64,000 nucleotides of DNA from Glandiceps talaboti (taxonomy: Eukaryota; Hemichordata; Enteropneusta; Spengelidae): positions 402,001-466,000 of the forward strand of contig NC_135562.1 of assembly GCF_964340395.1 (NCBI RefSeq). The letters run 5' to 3'. The position numbers and the translations under genes are program-made. This document shows positions 1 through 33,525 of the stretch, in pieces; the stretch's first letter is position 1; each line of letters opens with the position of its first letter. A model generated the notes under the pieces. It was not told the origin of the DNA. It was given only the letters and a program-made list of their open reading frames with translations, and did not search any database.

Positions 1-1186
1 ACTTTCTTTCTATCGGCCTATCTTCCGAGCACAGTACATAAAAGTTAATACCTATAATGTTTTGGTCATAAGGTATACGAGATATTGGTCTTTTTATACT
101 TTCATCCCTCGAGCTGTTTTAGATTTTGATTAACAATTAGGCAGACCATACATCTACAAATAGTTTGTTTCTTTCTTAACACAGGATTAATATATCAATC
201 ATATATTGTACATGTATTTTATAGTACTTTATTAACTCATATATCAATCATGTTGTACATGTATTTTGTTGTACTTTATTCTTCACTGTCAAATTTTGCG
301 CATGTATTATTTTAATTGATTATTACTTCTATTTCTTTATATTTGTATCTATGAAGCAGACATTGCAGGTTCTCCTTGTTAGAGTAATAAAGTTTAGTGA
401 ATTGTATTGTATTTGTATTTGATTGTCTTTGTATTGTATTGTATTGTAATGTAATGTGTGGTATTGTATTTGTATTGTAATTGTATTGTAATTGTATTTG
501 GTCAAAGAATGAGATAACCTAAAAAATTCCGTCTTTATCAACTAATGTGTGTCTTTTTCCCATTTATCATTCAAAACCACATTCTGCATTTGCTAAACCT
601 GGTTTAGTCCAATCTTCCTTGAGTGTCAGTATGATCATGGATCTATTTTTAAGAATGCTTGCTATTTTCACACGAACAACCATGTGTATAAACATGTATG
701 CGATAGCATTACAATAACAGTATAGTTCTCTATGGAGATTTTCTTGCTCTAAACATTTGGCATCGTCGTGGGTGAACATTGGACAGGATGCCATTTTGGA
801 CGCCATGATTTTACTTTGAAGACACCTGAAATTTGTCAATCTTCACTGGAAGTCTGTTCATGAATTATTTACGCCGTTAATCTATTTAACGGAAACTTGG
901 CAAGAGTTGATATAATATTTCTGCCAGCATCTTTCATGTCAAACAAATAGATCAATGAACCGTATACTATCATTCTCAATAATAGATCCATGGTATGATG
1001 TATTATATTATAACTAACAAGGACTCTATAAGAAATGGAAAAATACAACCTATGTTTTACCTTCTAATTACCAGGAAACTATAAAACAGAGTACAGAATA
1101 TGAAAAGAAAATGACCCAATGCTTTCACCTTCTTACGACACTATAAAACAGAATACAGAATATGAGAAGAAAATGACCCAATGCTT
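1..1186 (-). other. 3' flank / probable 3' UTR of the alpha2-delta-like gene
   Basis: No supported gene. Minus-strand AATAAA hexamers occur at 228-233 and 275-280 and could end the transcript. Positions 405-500 are an imperfect TTGTA-type microsatellite. A minus ORF at 567-839 begins near an acceptor-like TTTCAG but has no family resemblance. Confidence 0.35.
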
Positions 1187-21132
<19,946 letters not shown>

Positions 21133-22640
21133 TGCTACTTTTTAGCTTTGGATAATATTATCAGAACAGTGTAAATAATTTGATCAACAATTTAGTTCTT
21201 TCAATGTCAAAATAAATGATAAATTCTTTCGTGTTAGGTAGGATTTTTCGTGCGAAGACTTCATTCACATTATAATTGTATATTCAACTTAGCTTCTTTA
21301 TTGGCCCCTGTGAGTCAGAATGTGTGAATTCACCACGATAATCTATTTCAGAGTGTTTTACGACTGAGTACAATACAAGCACAATACACTTCACAGTTCA
21401 TAATATTATCATTGGAATAGGCTGTTTCCTAATACTATCAATTGTTCACTTAATAGAGTCATTTGTTGTAAATGGCTTCTTGTAACCGCCTACTCTAATT
21501 CTGCAGTATGTGTTGTTAACGATGTCTTTTGTTCAAGACATTAATTTTGTAATGTTTGTTGCTAGCATGCCTTGTAGTCACAAATTCCAATGCTGCATTG
21601 TGTCGTTAATAACTTCCTTTCACAGACTACAATTTTTGAACGTCTGTGGTTAGTGATGTGTTGTAGCCACAAATTCGAACTGAAATACTGACTATGTGAA
21701 CTGTTGTCCTAGTGTAAACCCAACATTAAATTTTGAAATTTTACTTAACAATTTAAGACTGTCAGTTCTTCTCCTGAGTGTGAGTTTTTAATAACAAATA
21801 ATGCTGTTTTCAGATAATTTCTGCTTAATCTCTCCAGTGCATTGCATCCATTGACACCTCATCAATTTTGTACTGTATTCGTACATACATAGACTGGCCT
21901 GGATTGCGTGACTTCAGTGACAGTGGCAACTCAAATAAGAAAGTATAGGTAATACTGGTGCATGAATAGTCTGTAAAACAAGATGTTATGTTGCTTTATG
22001 ATGTGATTACGTTGTTGTCATGGTAATAATAGTTTACAGCTTATGTTGATGTGTGACACATCGAGTGACCACCTTGTACCACAAGTGATTACTTTATTGT
22101 TTGGCGAGTCCAGATCACAGCAGATTATACTGAGGCATGCAAAATTTGTCAAATGAGAGGCTACAAATTATGCACGATGGAACACAAGAAATTGCTTTGA
22201 CTGTGTGATGAGTCCAAATCATGTCAGGTTCTGTTGCAGTGTGATGAGTCTGTGAAATGTTATGTATACATTGCTCTTTGATAAATTTGAATGTAATTTG
22301 TTCAACTCTGTCAGTTTGGCTCCACACTATCTTGATGGCTCTGATTACAATTTCACTCACACTTCAAAGACCACAGTATATCAGATTAGCTATCCATCCT
22401 ACATGTCTGTTCCATTTGATCAAATTGCCTGATCTAACTTATCCTTTCATTCCATATGTCTCATGTATTCCTGGGTTTCCTGTGTATTCCGTAAGTCTCC
22501 ACTATATTCCTGGGTTTCTTTGATGTACCTGGATAACAAAACACAAAATGAAATAAAATCATCAAATTACAGTACCACTCATAGTAGAAGATTGTACCTA
22601 AGGGACTATAAATTCTCAAAAGTCACAAAGCACAAGCTGA
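21133..22640. other. Upstream flank of the alpha2-delta-like gene, no gene seen
   Basis: AT-rich sequence 5' of the ATG exon. No TATA/initiator arrangement or upstream exon could be assigned with confidence. Short ORFs lack any family likeness. Confidence 0.4.
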
Positions 22641-22734
22641 CTCTTACAAAAAAATCCTATAGGATCCTAGAGGATTTTTAAAGTATTCCTATAACTTATA
22701 TAAGAAAAATCTTATAAAATGTTGGCCCTTTCTT

Positions 22735-22935
22735 TTAGGATTCCTATAGGAAGTCTTTTAGGAATACTTATGGATTCCTATAGGATGTTTTTTAGGAATA
22801 CTAAAGGATTCCTATAGGATGTTTTTTAGGAATACTAAAGGATTCCCATAGGATGTTTTTTAGGAATACTTAAGGATTCCCATAGGATGTTTTTTAGGAA
22901 TACTTATGGATTCCTATAGGACGTCTTTTACTATA
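22735..22935. repeat. ~34-bp palindromic-type repeat, six to seven copies
   Basis: Unit ggattcctataggatgtttt / ttaggaatactaa. The unit contains ATTCC...GGAAT so it can fold on itself. Confidence 0.85.
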
Positions 22936-22940
22936 GGATT

Positions 22941-23660
22941 ACCACACACCATGTCAGTCACAGCTCTTTTAGTTGTGAGCAGTTACCACACATCATGTCA
23001 GCTCTTTTAGTTGTGAGCAGTTACCACACATCATGTCAGCTCTTTTAGTTGTGAGCAGTTACCACACACCATGTCAGTCACATCTCTTTTAGTGGTTGTG
23101 AGTAGTTACCACACATCATGTCAGTCACATCTCTTTTAGTGGTTGTTAGTAGTTACCACACACCATGTCAGTCACAGCTCTTTTAGAAGTGAGCAGTTAC
23201 CACACATCATGTCAGCTCATTTAGTTGTGAGCAGTTACCACACATCATGTCAGCTCTTTTAGTTGTGAGCAGTTACCACACATCATGTCAGCTCTTTTAG
23301 TAGTGAGCAGTTACCACACATCATGTCAGTCACAGCTCTTTTAGTTGTGAGCAGTTACCACACATCATGTCAGCTCTTTTAGTTGTGAGCAGTTACCACA
23401 CATCATGTCAGTCACAGCTCTTTTAGTTGTGAGCAGTTACCACACATCATGTCAGTCACAGCTCTTTTAGTTGTGAGCAGTTACCACACATCATGTCAGC
23501 TCTTTTAGTTGTGACAGTTACCACACATCATGTCAGCTCTTTTTGTTGTGAGCAGTTACCACACATCATGTCAGCTCTTTTAGTTGTGACAGTTACCACA
23601 CATCATGTCAGCTCTTTTAGTTGTGAGCAGTTACCACACATCATGTCAGCTCTTTTAGTT
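22941..23660. repeat. ~35-bp minisatellite with optional 6-7 bp insert, ~20 copies
   Basis: Unit gttaccacacatcatgtcag, then ctcttttagttgtgagca. Some units carry an extra tcacag between the two parts. Confidence 0.93.
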
Positions 23661-24111
23661 TTGCCTGGCCATGAGAAAACCTCTAGTACGTTGAAATGAA
23701 TATGGTGCTAGGCTACATATACTAGTAATGTGAGACTGTCTTCAACAACTAAAAGAGATTTCAAGGCTTAAAGTGTGAATTACAATAAATAATACATTAT
23801 TATCTCTTTTTGTGATGTAGAATAATATCCATGGTGAAACCAGTGACAGTGTACCATGTAGAAATACTTGTACTAGGGTTATGAGGTGTTATGAGAAACC
23901 TAATACTAACTACATGATATATGATATACATTTGTATACATCTACCATGTGACATCCACTGGCTAGTAAAAGTAGACAATTCACATGGTGGTGCTCAATT
24001 TATTGACATGATGTAGAGTCATTACTCCTACATTTGATCACAATGTAATGATGACAGTGACAGCAGAGTTTAATGACATGTTAACAATTCACATAGTTAG
24101 TTCCCACTTTG

Positions 24112-24262
24112 ACTCTCAACCTTATTCACCATGACAGATTAAGATAGTAATCTGGTGTAAATATCAACCTTATTTACCATGACAGATTAAGATAGTAATC
24201 TGGTGTAAATCTCAATCTTATTTACCATGACAGATTAAGATAGTAACCGGGTGTAAATTCAG
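24112..24262. repeat. 48-bp repeat, three copies
   Basis: cttatttaccatgacagatt, then aagatagtaatctggtgtaa, at 48-base spacing (24121, 24169, 24217). Confidence 0.9.
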
Positions 24263-25035
24263 TAAACAGTAAAAGAGGCTACAATTTAGGTAAACTTTGC
24301 CATCAAATTCAGTGAAGAGGCTACAATTTAGGTAAACTTTGCCATCAAATTCAGTAAAAGAGGCTACAATTTAGGTAAACTTTGCCATCAAATTCTGTGA
24401 AAGAGGCTACAATTTAGGTAAACTCTGCCATCAAATTCAGTAAAAGAGGCTACAATTTAAGTAAACTTTGCCATCAAATTCAGTAAAAGAGGCTACAATT
24501 TAAGTAAACTTTGCCATCAAATTCAGTAAAAGAGGCTACAATTTAAGTAAACTTTGCCCTTCAAATTCAGTAAAAGAGGCTACAATTTAAGTAAACTTTG
24601 ACATCAAATTCAGTAAAAGAGGCTACAATTTAAGTAAACTTTGCCCTTCAAATTCAGTAAAAGAGGCTACAATTTAGGTAAATTTTGCCTTTAAATTCAG
24701 TAAAAGAGGCTACAATTTAAGTAAACTTTGCCGTCAAATTCAGTAAAAGAGGCTACAATTTAAGTAAACTTTGCCATCAAATTCTGTAAAAGAGGCTACA
24801 ATTTAAGTAAACTTTGCCATCAAATTCTGTAAAAGAGGCTACAATTTAGGTAAACTTTGCCATCAAATTCTGTAAAAGAGGCTACAATTTAGGTAAACTT
24901 TGCCACCAAATTCAGTAAAAGAGGCTACAATTTAGGTAAACTTTGCCATTAAATTCAGTAAAAGAGGCTACAATTTAGGTACATGTACACTTTGCCATCA
25001 AATTCAGTGAAAGAGGCTACCATTTAGGTAAATGT
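24262..25035. repeat. ~43-bp minisatellite, ~18 copies
   Basis: Unit aaattcagtaaaagaggcta, then caatttaggtaaactttgcc. It directly abuts the 48-bp array. Confidence 0.95.
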
Positions 25036-27916
25036 TGATAGCTGAGAGTAATTGACAGGTATATGATAATCTCCTTGAAAGACAAAATCATTTTCAATTG
25101 ACTCTTTACTTAAAAATCATTATGCCATTTGATTATTAATCAAACTCATAAAATAATCCAGAAAGGAAATTGCACCAAACAGATTAACAGTGAATTGCAA
25201 CAAACAGATGAAATGTGAAATGCACTACTGTATACATAATTTTTTAACAGCCTTTCTATTGGAAATACACATAACAATTTGATTTTCAATGAGTATATGT
25301 TAAAAGGATATGATATATTGTAAAAGGTTTTGCCATTAAAATTTCACTACATTAATATTTCAGAGTACATTTAAGTGCATCACATTTTTACATTTTTATG
25401 AGGGCATCTATTACTAGCAATAATTACTCTCTGTGAAGTTCATTTGACATTCTTTTTATGTATACATGAACACAGCTGTTCTCATAATACAGTTGGGTTA
25501 ATTTCTTTCAAATTTTGCACAAAATATAGAGAACCAAGTTGTGTTGCATACACAATAGAGTTTATATGTTTGATTTTTTTCCAGCAAAATTTATTTACAT
25601 GTCGAACCTTGAATAAACTATTCTAGATAGTATAATGTTAATGTTGATGCAGGCCTTCTAAGACATAACAATTGTCTTCTGGAATTGTTGGCACTGTACA
25701 TGTATACTGGTATTAATGGACGTTTTCTCATCATTTTAGTACACATATATACTAAATTGTGTCATTAAATTGTTTGTACAGTATGCCTAGCCTGAAAGCA
25801 GTTCTATTAATGGCATGTGGTGGTTAAATGACACAAGCTTCAAGTTGATAAGCTTTTTTAATACTTACATAAAACCATGATTAAACTATTCTAACATAAT
25901 ATTAATGTAGATGAATGCCTCCTATGGCATTAAAATTATCTTCAGACATTCTTTAAACAGTCAATTGCATCGTAGAGATTCCCTCACATTTTGAAAACTT
26001 TATTAGTTGTAACTAATTACACAATTGGATCATTTATAAGTTATATCTTAATACTACATTCAAGTGTATGTGATGGTATGTTTCAGTAAGTTGAATACCA
26101 CATCTGATTCAAAGATTATGTCCTAAGATGTATATCAACTCACCTTGTGCCCCTTTAAGTTTGTTTTCATTACCATTAAACTAGTATTTGGAGGTGTAAT
26201 GTCACAATGTGTTTCTATTTGTATTTTATCATTTGCCAGTTGATTTTTGTATGATGGTTGATTTGATGTATGAGGGCCTCAGTGAATTGAAGCGAACCCT
26301 TCAATGTATGATTATTTATTTGATGTATGAGGGCCTCAATGATATGAAGCCAACCTTTCAATGCTTTGCGTTGTTTGTAATACTTATTGAGTTTTTATCC
26401 TGAAGAAAGATATTTTATAATAATAACTAGTACATTTGTATATGCAGCAAGGACTGTCCCTCCACATACAAGTGTAAACTCACTTACATGTATACCATAC
26501 ACATGCATAGACGGATAGACAGAACCCTATGTAATAGCCCCATCAGTACATACACACTGTACATGTATGTGCAAATGTTTCTTTTTGAAATTTTTAAGTT
26601 ACAAAAAATACTAAAGTGGCAACCAACTAACTAATTAAGATAGACACAAACTAAAATGACTTGATGAGCTTTTGTTGTTTGGAGATAATCACCCAATAAT
26701 CAAGATATTGTACATGTAAATACTAAGTCTCCAAAATGTATGCTGGCAAGATGATGAAAGTCATCAGTCAATAGCTCATATCGATGTGATACAATAATAG
26801 TTTTAGGCCTGCGTCTAACCGAGTAAGCCAAAACTTTGATTGTCACTGTCATGAACAGAGGCGATTATAAGTAATGCAAATACCCCTCAGCTCAGTTTGA
26901 AATTAAAGCACATTTTACCACAAGGAAATGTAGTGACTAGTATATTTTTAACATGTGCAGAATATATTTATAACTTAAATGCACTTAAGAGATGTACCAT
27001 AATAAATTATCATGGAATTCATCACTCAGGAAAGGGTCAGTAGAATCTGACATAAGCTACCGGTACATACATACATTTACTGCATTTTAAAGAAATTCTT
27101 TTCAAAATAAATTATAGAATGATATACATAATCAAATTATATATTTCATCTCTACATGGTACATGTATGTAAATGTATGAAAAAATATTTTAAAGAAATC
27201 TGTATCTAAATTGCATACCCAAGCCTCATTTTTATGGGCAGTATATATAATATTCTTTTTCAGAAATGTGTATGAGTATCTAAAGTTCATTTCTCCATTA
27301 CATAATTGGCATTTCTTATACATTTTATGCGCAATCATGATGTACGTCTTTAGAGAGCATCAGCTAATTGTGACTTAAATCAAATTTCAGCTACCCTGAT
27401 ATGAAAATATATATCCACAGTCTACCCTCATGCGTATTTCTATGTACAGCATTCACATCCAGAAATTTATTCCAAAAACTTATATTTTATATAGTCTAAA
27501 GTTCATTTCTCAATTACATAATTTGTATTTCTGGGACTTTTATTTGTAATGTTTATTGAAATGTCAAGTAAATTACAACAAAGTTAGATTTCATCTTCCC
27601 TAAAGTACCTCTTAGGGTTAAAAAGATTTACCAAAGTACACTGACAACAGATCAGCTGACAGCTACTCAAATTATAAACCTCTTATTTTTCTTACAGCAA
27701 ATCAAAGTTGATTGAAACATGTCACATAGGGTTTCATCTTTCAACCACAACTCTAAAAGTCTCTTTTCAATCACATCTTCTAATATCAGTTTTTCAGTGA
27801 GACACTACATAATAGAATGATAAAGTTGTACAGGCAAGGGAGACTCAGGAGAGGTATTATTCACAGAATCACTCATGTATGAATTGTTATTGTTGTTGTG
27901 TAAGGAATATTTAAAA

Positions 27917-27947
<31 letters not shown>

Positions 27948-28540
27948 GTGAGAGAATTGAACAGCACTTTTTAAATATACATATTAATTATAACAATTGC
28001 TTGGAAATATTTCTTTACATTGAACGGTATATACACAGCTGAAATCGGTTGATTTTCTGCGAATAGATTCTCAAGGTTAGGGTTCACTACAAAAGTTATG
28101 AAATTAAAATAATAATAACAAATCATGTAAATTTCATCTCACTTGAAATGTCACTCTTTTACTTTGGCTGCCTCAGTCATATAACAACACTGAAGTTTCT
28201 TAAAATGAAATACGTAATTCTTTGGCTCAAGTTTATTTTTTCAAATGTTCTGTTTCAAATCTTCCAAAATTGAAAAATTTGATATTAACAAAGTCATATT
28301 AGCCTAATTAGGCATGCAAAGTCTTTTTGTCGACATACATGTACAAAGGGGTATTATCTATGATAGAATGTCATTAAAATAGTAAAAGATCATTATGAAT
28401 CAAAAGATGAATGGTTTGAAACTATGTCATTATCACATGGTTACAGATGTGTATATACATGTATTGTCAATATTATAGTTGCAGAGAACATCACTCAAAT
28501 CTGAGCTTTCAGAGATGTACTAACTAAGTGCAAACTGTAT
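25036..28540. other. Intergenic AT-rich DNA, no gene seen
   Basis: Contains a two-copy ~60-bp repeat (gatttgatgtatgagggcct, 26250-26345) and an (AGAC)n microsatellite at 27918-27948. ORFs are short and unlike any family. Confidence 0.6.
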
Positions 28541-28995
28541 ACACCACATGTGTAATGGGTTGGATGAAAATGTATACAATGGGTGTATGTACCACATGTG
28601 TAATGGGTTGGATGAAAATTTATACAATGGGTGTATGTTCCACATGTATAATGGTTTAGATGAAAATTTATACAATGGGTGTATGTACCACATGTATAAT
28701 GGTTTAGATGAAAATTTATACAATGGGTGTATGTACCACATGTATAATGGTTTAGATGAAAATTTATACAATGGGTGTATGTACCACATGTATAATGGTT
28801 TAGATGAAAATTTATACAATGGGTGTATGTACCACATGTATAATGGTTTAGATGAAAATTTATACAGTGGGTGTATGTACCACATGTATAATGGTTAGAT
28901 GAAAATTTATACAATGGGTGTATGTACCACATGTATAATGGTTTAGATTAAAATTTATACAATGGGTGTATGTACCACATGCATAATGGGTTAGA
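28540..28995. repeat. 48-bp minisatellite, ~9-10 copies
   Basis: Unit gtaccacatgtataatggtt, then tagatgaaaatttatacaat. Because 48 is a multiple of 3, repeat ORFs open on both strands; they are not genes. Confidence 0.95.
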
Positions 28996-29591
28996 TTAAA
29001 ATAAATTATGAATACCACAGGTATATGAACCACTTTTCTAATGGGTTGGATAAATATGTATACCATTGTTATATAAACCACACCTACATTGTATAATGGG
29101 TGAAGATGCACTGAATACCTGATTTATTATCTTGACAATTACTTTAATAAAAATTGTATAAAATATTTAAAATGTTTTGGCCTGTAATACAAGCATTACA
29201 GAAGCTGGTGATTCAATATGTTATGACCTAGTAAAACAGCAAGGTATCCTATATGCTTTTTGTTTGAATACATCCAACTTGGCTTGTGGTAGTCATTACA
29301 TTGTCTGAGAGTACTGACATGACTGTGTGACATTATTTCTTACTCAGTAGTGCAATTATGTTGCCATTGACTTGAGTGGAATCCTAAGGGTTAACAATCG
29401 GTGTATCATGAATACGAGATTAGCCTTTACTCAGAACCTAAAACATTGCAATCTTTTGAATATTTCTAAATTTTGAATCAGCCATGTAAATTTTCTGTTT
29501 CTAATTATCTTAATCTTTCCTTGATAGGTGGTGAATTAAAACTCTTTTATCAATTATTTCACCAACTGAGCACAGTGATATCCCTAGGAAC

Positions 29592-29915
29592 AAAGAATGC
29601 TCACATGCAAGCTGTATTTGTACAATGAACGCTCACATGCAAGCTGTATTTGTACAAAGAATGCTCACATGCAAGCTGTATTTGTACAAAGAATGCTCAC
29701 ATGCAAGCTGTAGTTGTACAAAGAATGCTCACATGCAAGCTGTATTTGTACAAAGAATGCTCACATGCAAGCTGTATTTGTACAAAGAATGCTCACATGC
29801 AAGCTGTATTTGTATAAAGAATGCTCACATGCAAGCTGTATTTGTATAAAGAATGCTCACATGCAAGCTGTATTTGTACAAAGAATGCTCACATTCAAAC
29901 TATATTTGTACACAT
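29592..29915. repeat. 32-bp minisatellite, 10 copies
   Basis: Unit caaagaatgctcacatgcaa / gctgtatttgta, spacing 32 from 29599. Confidence 0.95.
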
Positions 29916-31110
29916 TTACTACTGTCATAATCATGATGTAACATAATACTTGTAAGATAAATAAAGTTGAAAATAGCTGCCATTTTGGGAGTAACCCTTT
30001 TATAAGAGTCAAGTCCTCACATCTACTGACAGCTATGACACCATTCCATTTCTGTGGATATGACCTAGATGTACATGTACAGTTGGTTATACAGTCATGT
30101 ATAGCACTCAATTTAGTAATCATTCTAGCCATGTGAACACCACTCTTTGACTAAGATGATTTGTTTACATACATGTATGTACTCCAAATCATGAAAACAT
30201 TAACAGATACATTCTTTTCAAGTGTTATTACTCTGAGAATACTGTAACATTATTAAATGAAGTGATGAAATTGTCAAAATGTCATTAAATTTACACATCA
30301 GTTATTGTGCAATCAGTGTATCTGTGAAGGTTTGGTAACCCGGGTGATTGCAGTGAATGCAGGTAAAATTGTTTTATTTTTTATGGAAAATCCTGAAATG
30401 AGGAAGGAGGAGGGTAATGGTAAAAATAACATGTTTCCATACCTTGTCCAATTTACTATACTCATGATGTCAGATGAGGAGAACCCTCTGCTGATAACAA
30501 AAGGGAAAATCAAACAGATATCCATACCCAAGCTGCTACCAAAACTTAGTGGAGACCCCCCTGTAAAATACTGAGAGAACTCCAGTAGATTTGATCTGCT
30601 TAGAGGCGAGATCAATAGTTCAATGTTCCCAACATGTATGTTAGTGCCATGAATTTACTACATAGAGCGAAAATTCTTCCATTTCTTGATTTTACGACAT
30701 TTTAGATATATCTATATTTAGGGGTACAAAACAGATTCCATTAAAGTCAAATCATTTTTTTGGATGAGAACTAAAATGGTTCAAACCCCACACACCAAAA
30801 ATAAAAGAATTTAGTTTTTTAAATCCACATTGAACTAATGATCTCGCCTCTTACTGTCCTTACGGGGTTAATTTTTACAATCCCGGGCCAGCGTCTCGAC
30901 AGTTCCCAACATGTATCAAGCCAACATTTTCACAAATACATTCATATGGCATTTTATGTAGACCTCATAGTCACAAGGATGTAAATGTCAGCTGAGGATA
31001 AATCATAGTCACTTCAACGTGACATGAATTTGGATCAAACTTCGTCTCCTAACATTTTAATATCAATTGAATTTAATTTGTACTTTGTTACTCATTCTTC
31101 TTCATTCAAC
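29916..31110. other. Intergenic DNA, no gene seen
   Basis: ORFs near 30305-30615 on both strands overlap each other and match nothing recognisable. A short stretch at 30840-30910 is more GC-rich. Confidence 0.5.
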
Positions 31111-31114
31111 TGAG

Positions 31115-31345
31115 GAATATTAATCAATTAATCAATCAATCAATCAATCAATCAATCACAAAATTTATAGAGTGCCTGTATCCAATATGAAGTAAAGTTC
31201 AGAGGCTTTACAGTTATATACTGAAAACTTTTGTGAACAAGTACATGTATGTAAGGTTCTTCCTGAAGGCATTGACTGTGGGTTTCTGTCGAAGCCAATT
31301 TGTTCCAAAGACGCAGTGCGACACATGAGAAAGCAATCAAGTTAC
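31115..31345 (-). mobile_element. Decayed non-LTR retrotransposon 3' end with (GATT)n tail
   Basis: On the minus strand, CVALRLWNKL and, in another frame, VNAFRKNLTYMYLF resemble the C-terminus of a LINE reverse-transcriptase ORF (RLWNxLP...FKxxLKxYLF). A 3' stretch ending in a GATT microsatellite (31119-31160) follows, a common LINE/SINE tail. Frame shifts show it is dead. Confidence 0.6.
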
Positions 31346-32442
31346 ATGAGGGGCCTTGTTATTATGGGTCAAAGTGGGTGATGGCAAATAGGGAGTCTGG
31401 CATACTGTGACAGTTAATGAAAAATAATAGGACAAGAAACTTTTAGTTTTTCAAAATTCTATTTGTTCAATTTTCCTCATACATTCATATAAAAACAAAT
31501 CATTATTTTTTCAACCCAGAATTAAATCAGCTGTCCAACAGACCCAGTAAGATAAACATTCTATTCAAAGTCTACACAGATTCCTTATAAATACATCACA
31601 GAAAGAACTGTGCTGACCTTTGACCTGAACTATTTTGCACTATAATATATTTAGTGCTATGACAACATTTGAAAATTTCACCACGCAGCAAGAGTTTCTT
31701 TATATTGTAAATTTGATTTGGGGAAAGAAAATACTAATTAGTTTGTATGGTAGATGCCAAGCTGTGATATCATAATACATCACTCATTATAATGTGAATG
31801 AAGTATTTTGAAAATTATGGAGTTATTGATTTTTTTACAGAGACAGTTATTGAATTACAATATTCTGTGGTAACTAGAGAGTAGTGGTATTTTTACAGAC
31901 GTCCTTCATTCTTTTCAATTTGTCTAAGGCTTAGAAAGTGACAAATTTGCCCTATAAACACATGTAGTATAAAGAAAACCAATCAATCTCCTTACAGGAA
32001 ATGTATGGAATATATCAAAGTACATTAGTAGAAGAATCATTCTATGATTGAAAAGACTTGGGGATCAGATGCATGTGAGTTTTAAACTGACACTAACTGT
32101 AGCTAATACATGTTTTATTCTTTGCTGCTTTGTGCCATAAAATGTCTCATTTTGATGCAATAGTTAATTTAAACTTTAAAGCCACAGTAGAGTGCATGTA
32201 CAGCTCAGTAATAATCTAGTCAGTGTTCAGCCTGCATCCACATTGTACATGTACTAGTATTGACTAAATATTGGTGCAGACAACAACTACCAGTTCCTTA
32301 ACATATGCAATTGAGGTGCTCATGACTAGCTAGCCTGGTGTAAGAAATGAACTTAGCTGCCTGGTATTAACATACATTGGTACAGACATAACCATATTTA
32401 TGTAACTAACACCTTACAGTGAGGTACATAATAAATAAAGAA

Positions 32443-32602
32443 ATACATCCATTCATCCATCCATACATACATACATACATACATACATACATACATACAT
32501 GTACATACATACATACATACATACATCCATCCATCCATCCATCCATCCATGCATACATACATACATACATACATACATACATACATACATACATACATAC
32601 GT
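32443..32602. repeat. Compound (CATA)n/(CATC)n microsatellite
   Basis: Blocks of catacata alternate with catccatc. The Cys-Met-Tyr-Val ORFs here are artefacts. Confidence 0.97.
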
Positions 32603-32666
32603 ATGTACACAAATTAATGAATAGACAAACAAGCAATCAAATATATACAAGTTGTAAATGAAAATT

Positions 32667-32668
<2 letters not shown>

Positions 32669-32737
<69 letters not shown>
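32669..32737. repeat. (CT)n microsatellite
   Basis: About 34 uninterrupted CT units close to the tetranucleotide tract. Confidence 0.97.
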
Positions 32738-32740
<3 letters not shown>

Positions 32741-33289
32741 GCCATTTCACACAAGACTAATTAAACACTAAATTAATTTTAAAAATTCATTCAATTAAAA
32801 TGGAAAATTTGACAACATAGGCCATGGTTCTATTGCTGAAAACACAAAAATCAAAATCGAGGTCTAACAATGAACGAAATATTGCTCATTTCTGTTTAAA
32901 TCAATTAGTCATTCTATGGCTGGCAATTTATTGAATGATACAACTAATCTGGAAGGCACAGACAATGTCCTTGAAAGGAAGTACAAAAATAGAGAAAAAG
33001 ATGCAAATTATTCAGTAAAGAATTCACTCAATTAAAGTGCCAATGTATTGTGCCACCGTAAATGTATTCAATATAGGAATAGCAGAGCCTGAGGTCAAAT
33101 TACATCACAGTTTCGAGATAATATTGTCTTCTCATCCATCGTCGTAAATAACAGCCTCTTTTTTTGACACCGTCTAAGACACACCATTTACTATCTAGAG
33201 CTATTTCGCTGTGTTGTGGGGAAGAAATATCAACTTCAGTTTGCAAGAATGTTCTAATCTTTCTGTTCAATTAATTTGAATATCAAAAT

Positions 33290-33525
33290 GATTTTAATAA
33301 TATGAAATTACAGTGCATTTGAATATCAAATGATTTCAATAATATGCAAATTACAGTGCAGTTGAATATCAAAATGTCAGTAATATGCAATTTACAGTGC
33401 ATTTGAATATCAAAATGTCAGTAATATGCAAATTACATTGCATTTGAATATCAAAATGTCAGTAATATGCAAATTACAGTGCATTTATATATCAAAATGT
33501 CAGTAATATGCAAATTACAAGAATT
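33290..33525. repeat. ~41-bp minisatellite, six copies
   Basis: Unit tttgaatatcaaaatgtcag, then taatatgcaaattacagtgc. Confidence 0.92.

Noticed and set aside
567-839. 90-residue minus ORF as an additional coding exon of gene 1
   Set aside because: It has an acceptor-like TTTCAG, but in the phase left by exon 22 it hits a stop after four codons, and the long frame resembles no alpha2-delta tail.
28495-28932. Tyr/Cys-rich repeat proteins on both strands
   Set aside because: 48-bp unit is a multiple of 3, so several frames stay open; no other evidence for coding.
30305-30615. Overlapping 89- and 100-residue ORFs on opposite strands
   Set aside because: Antisense shadows of each other, no family resemblance, no splice context.
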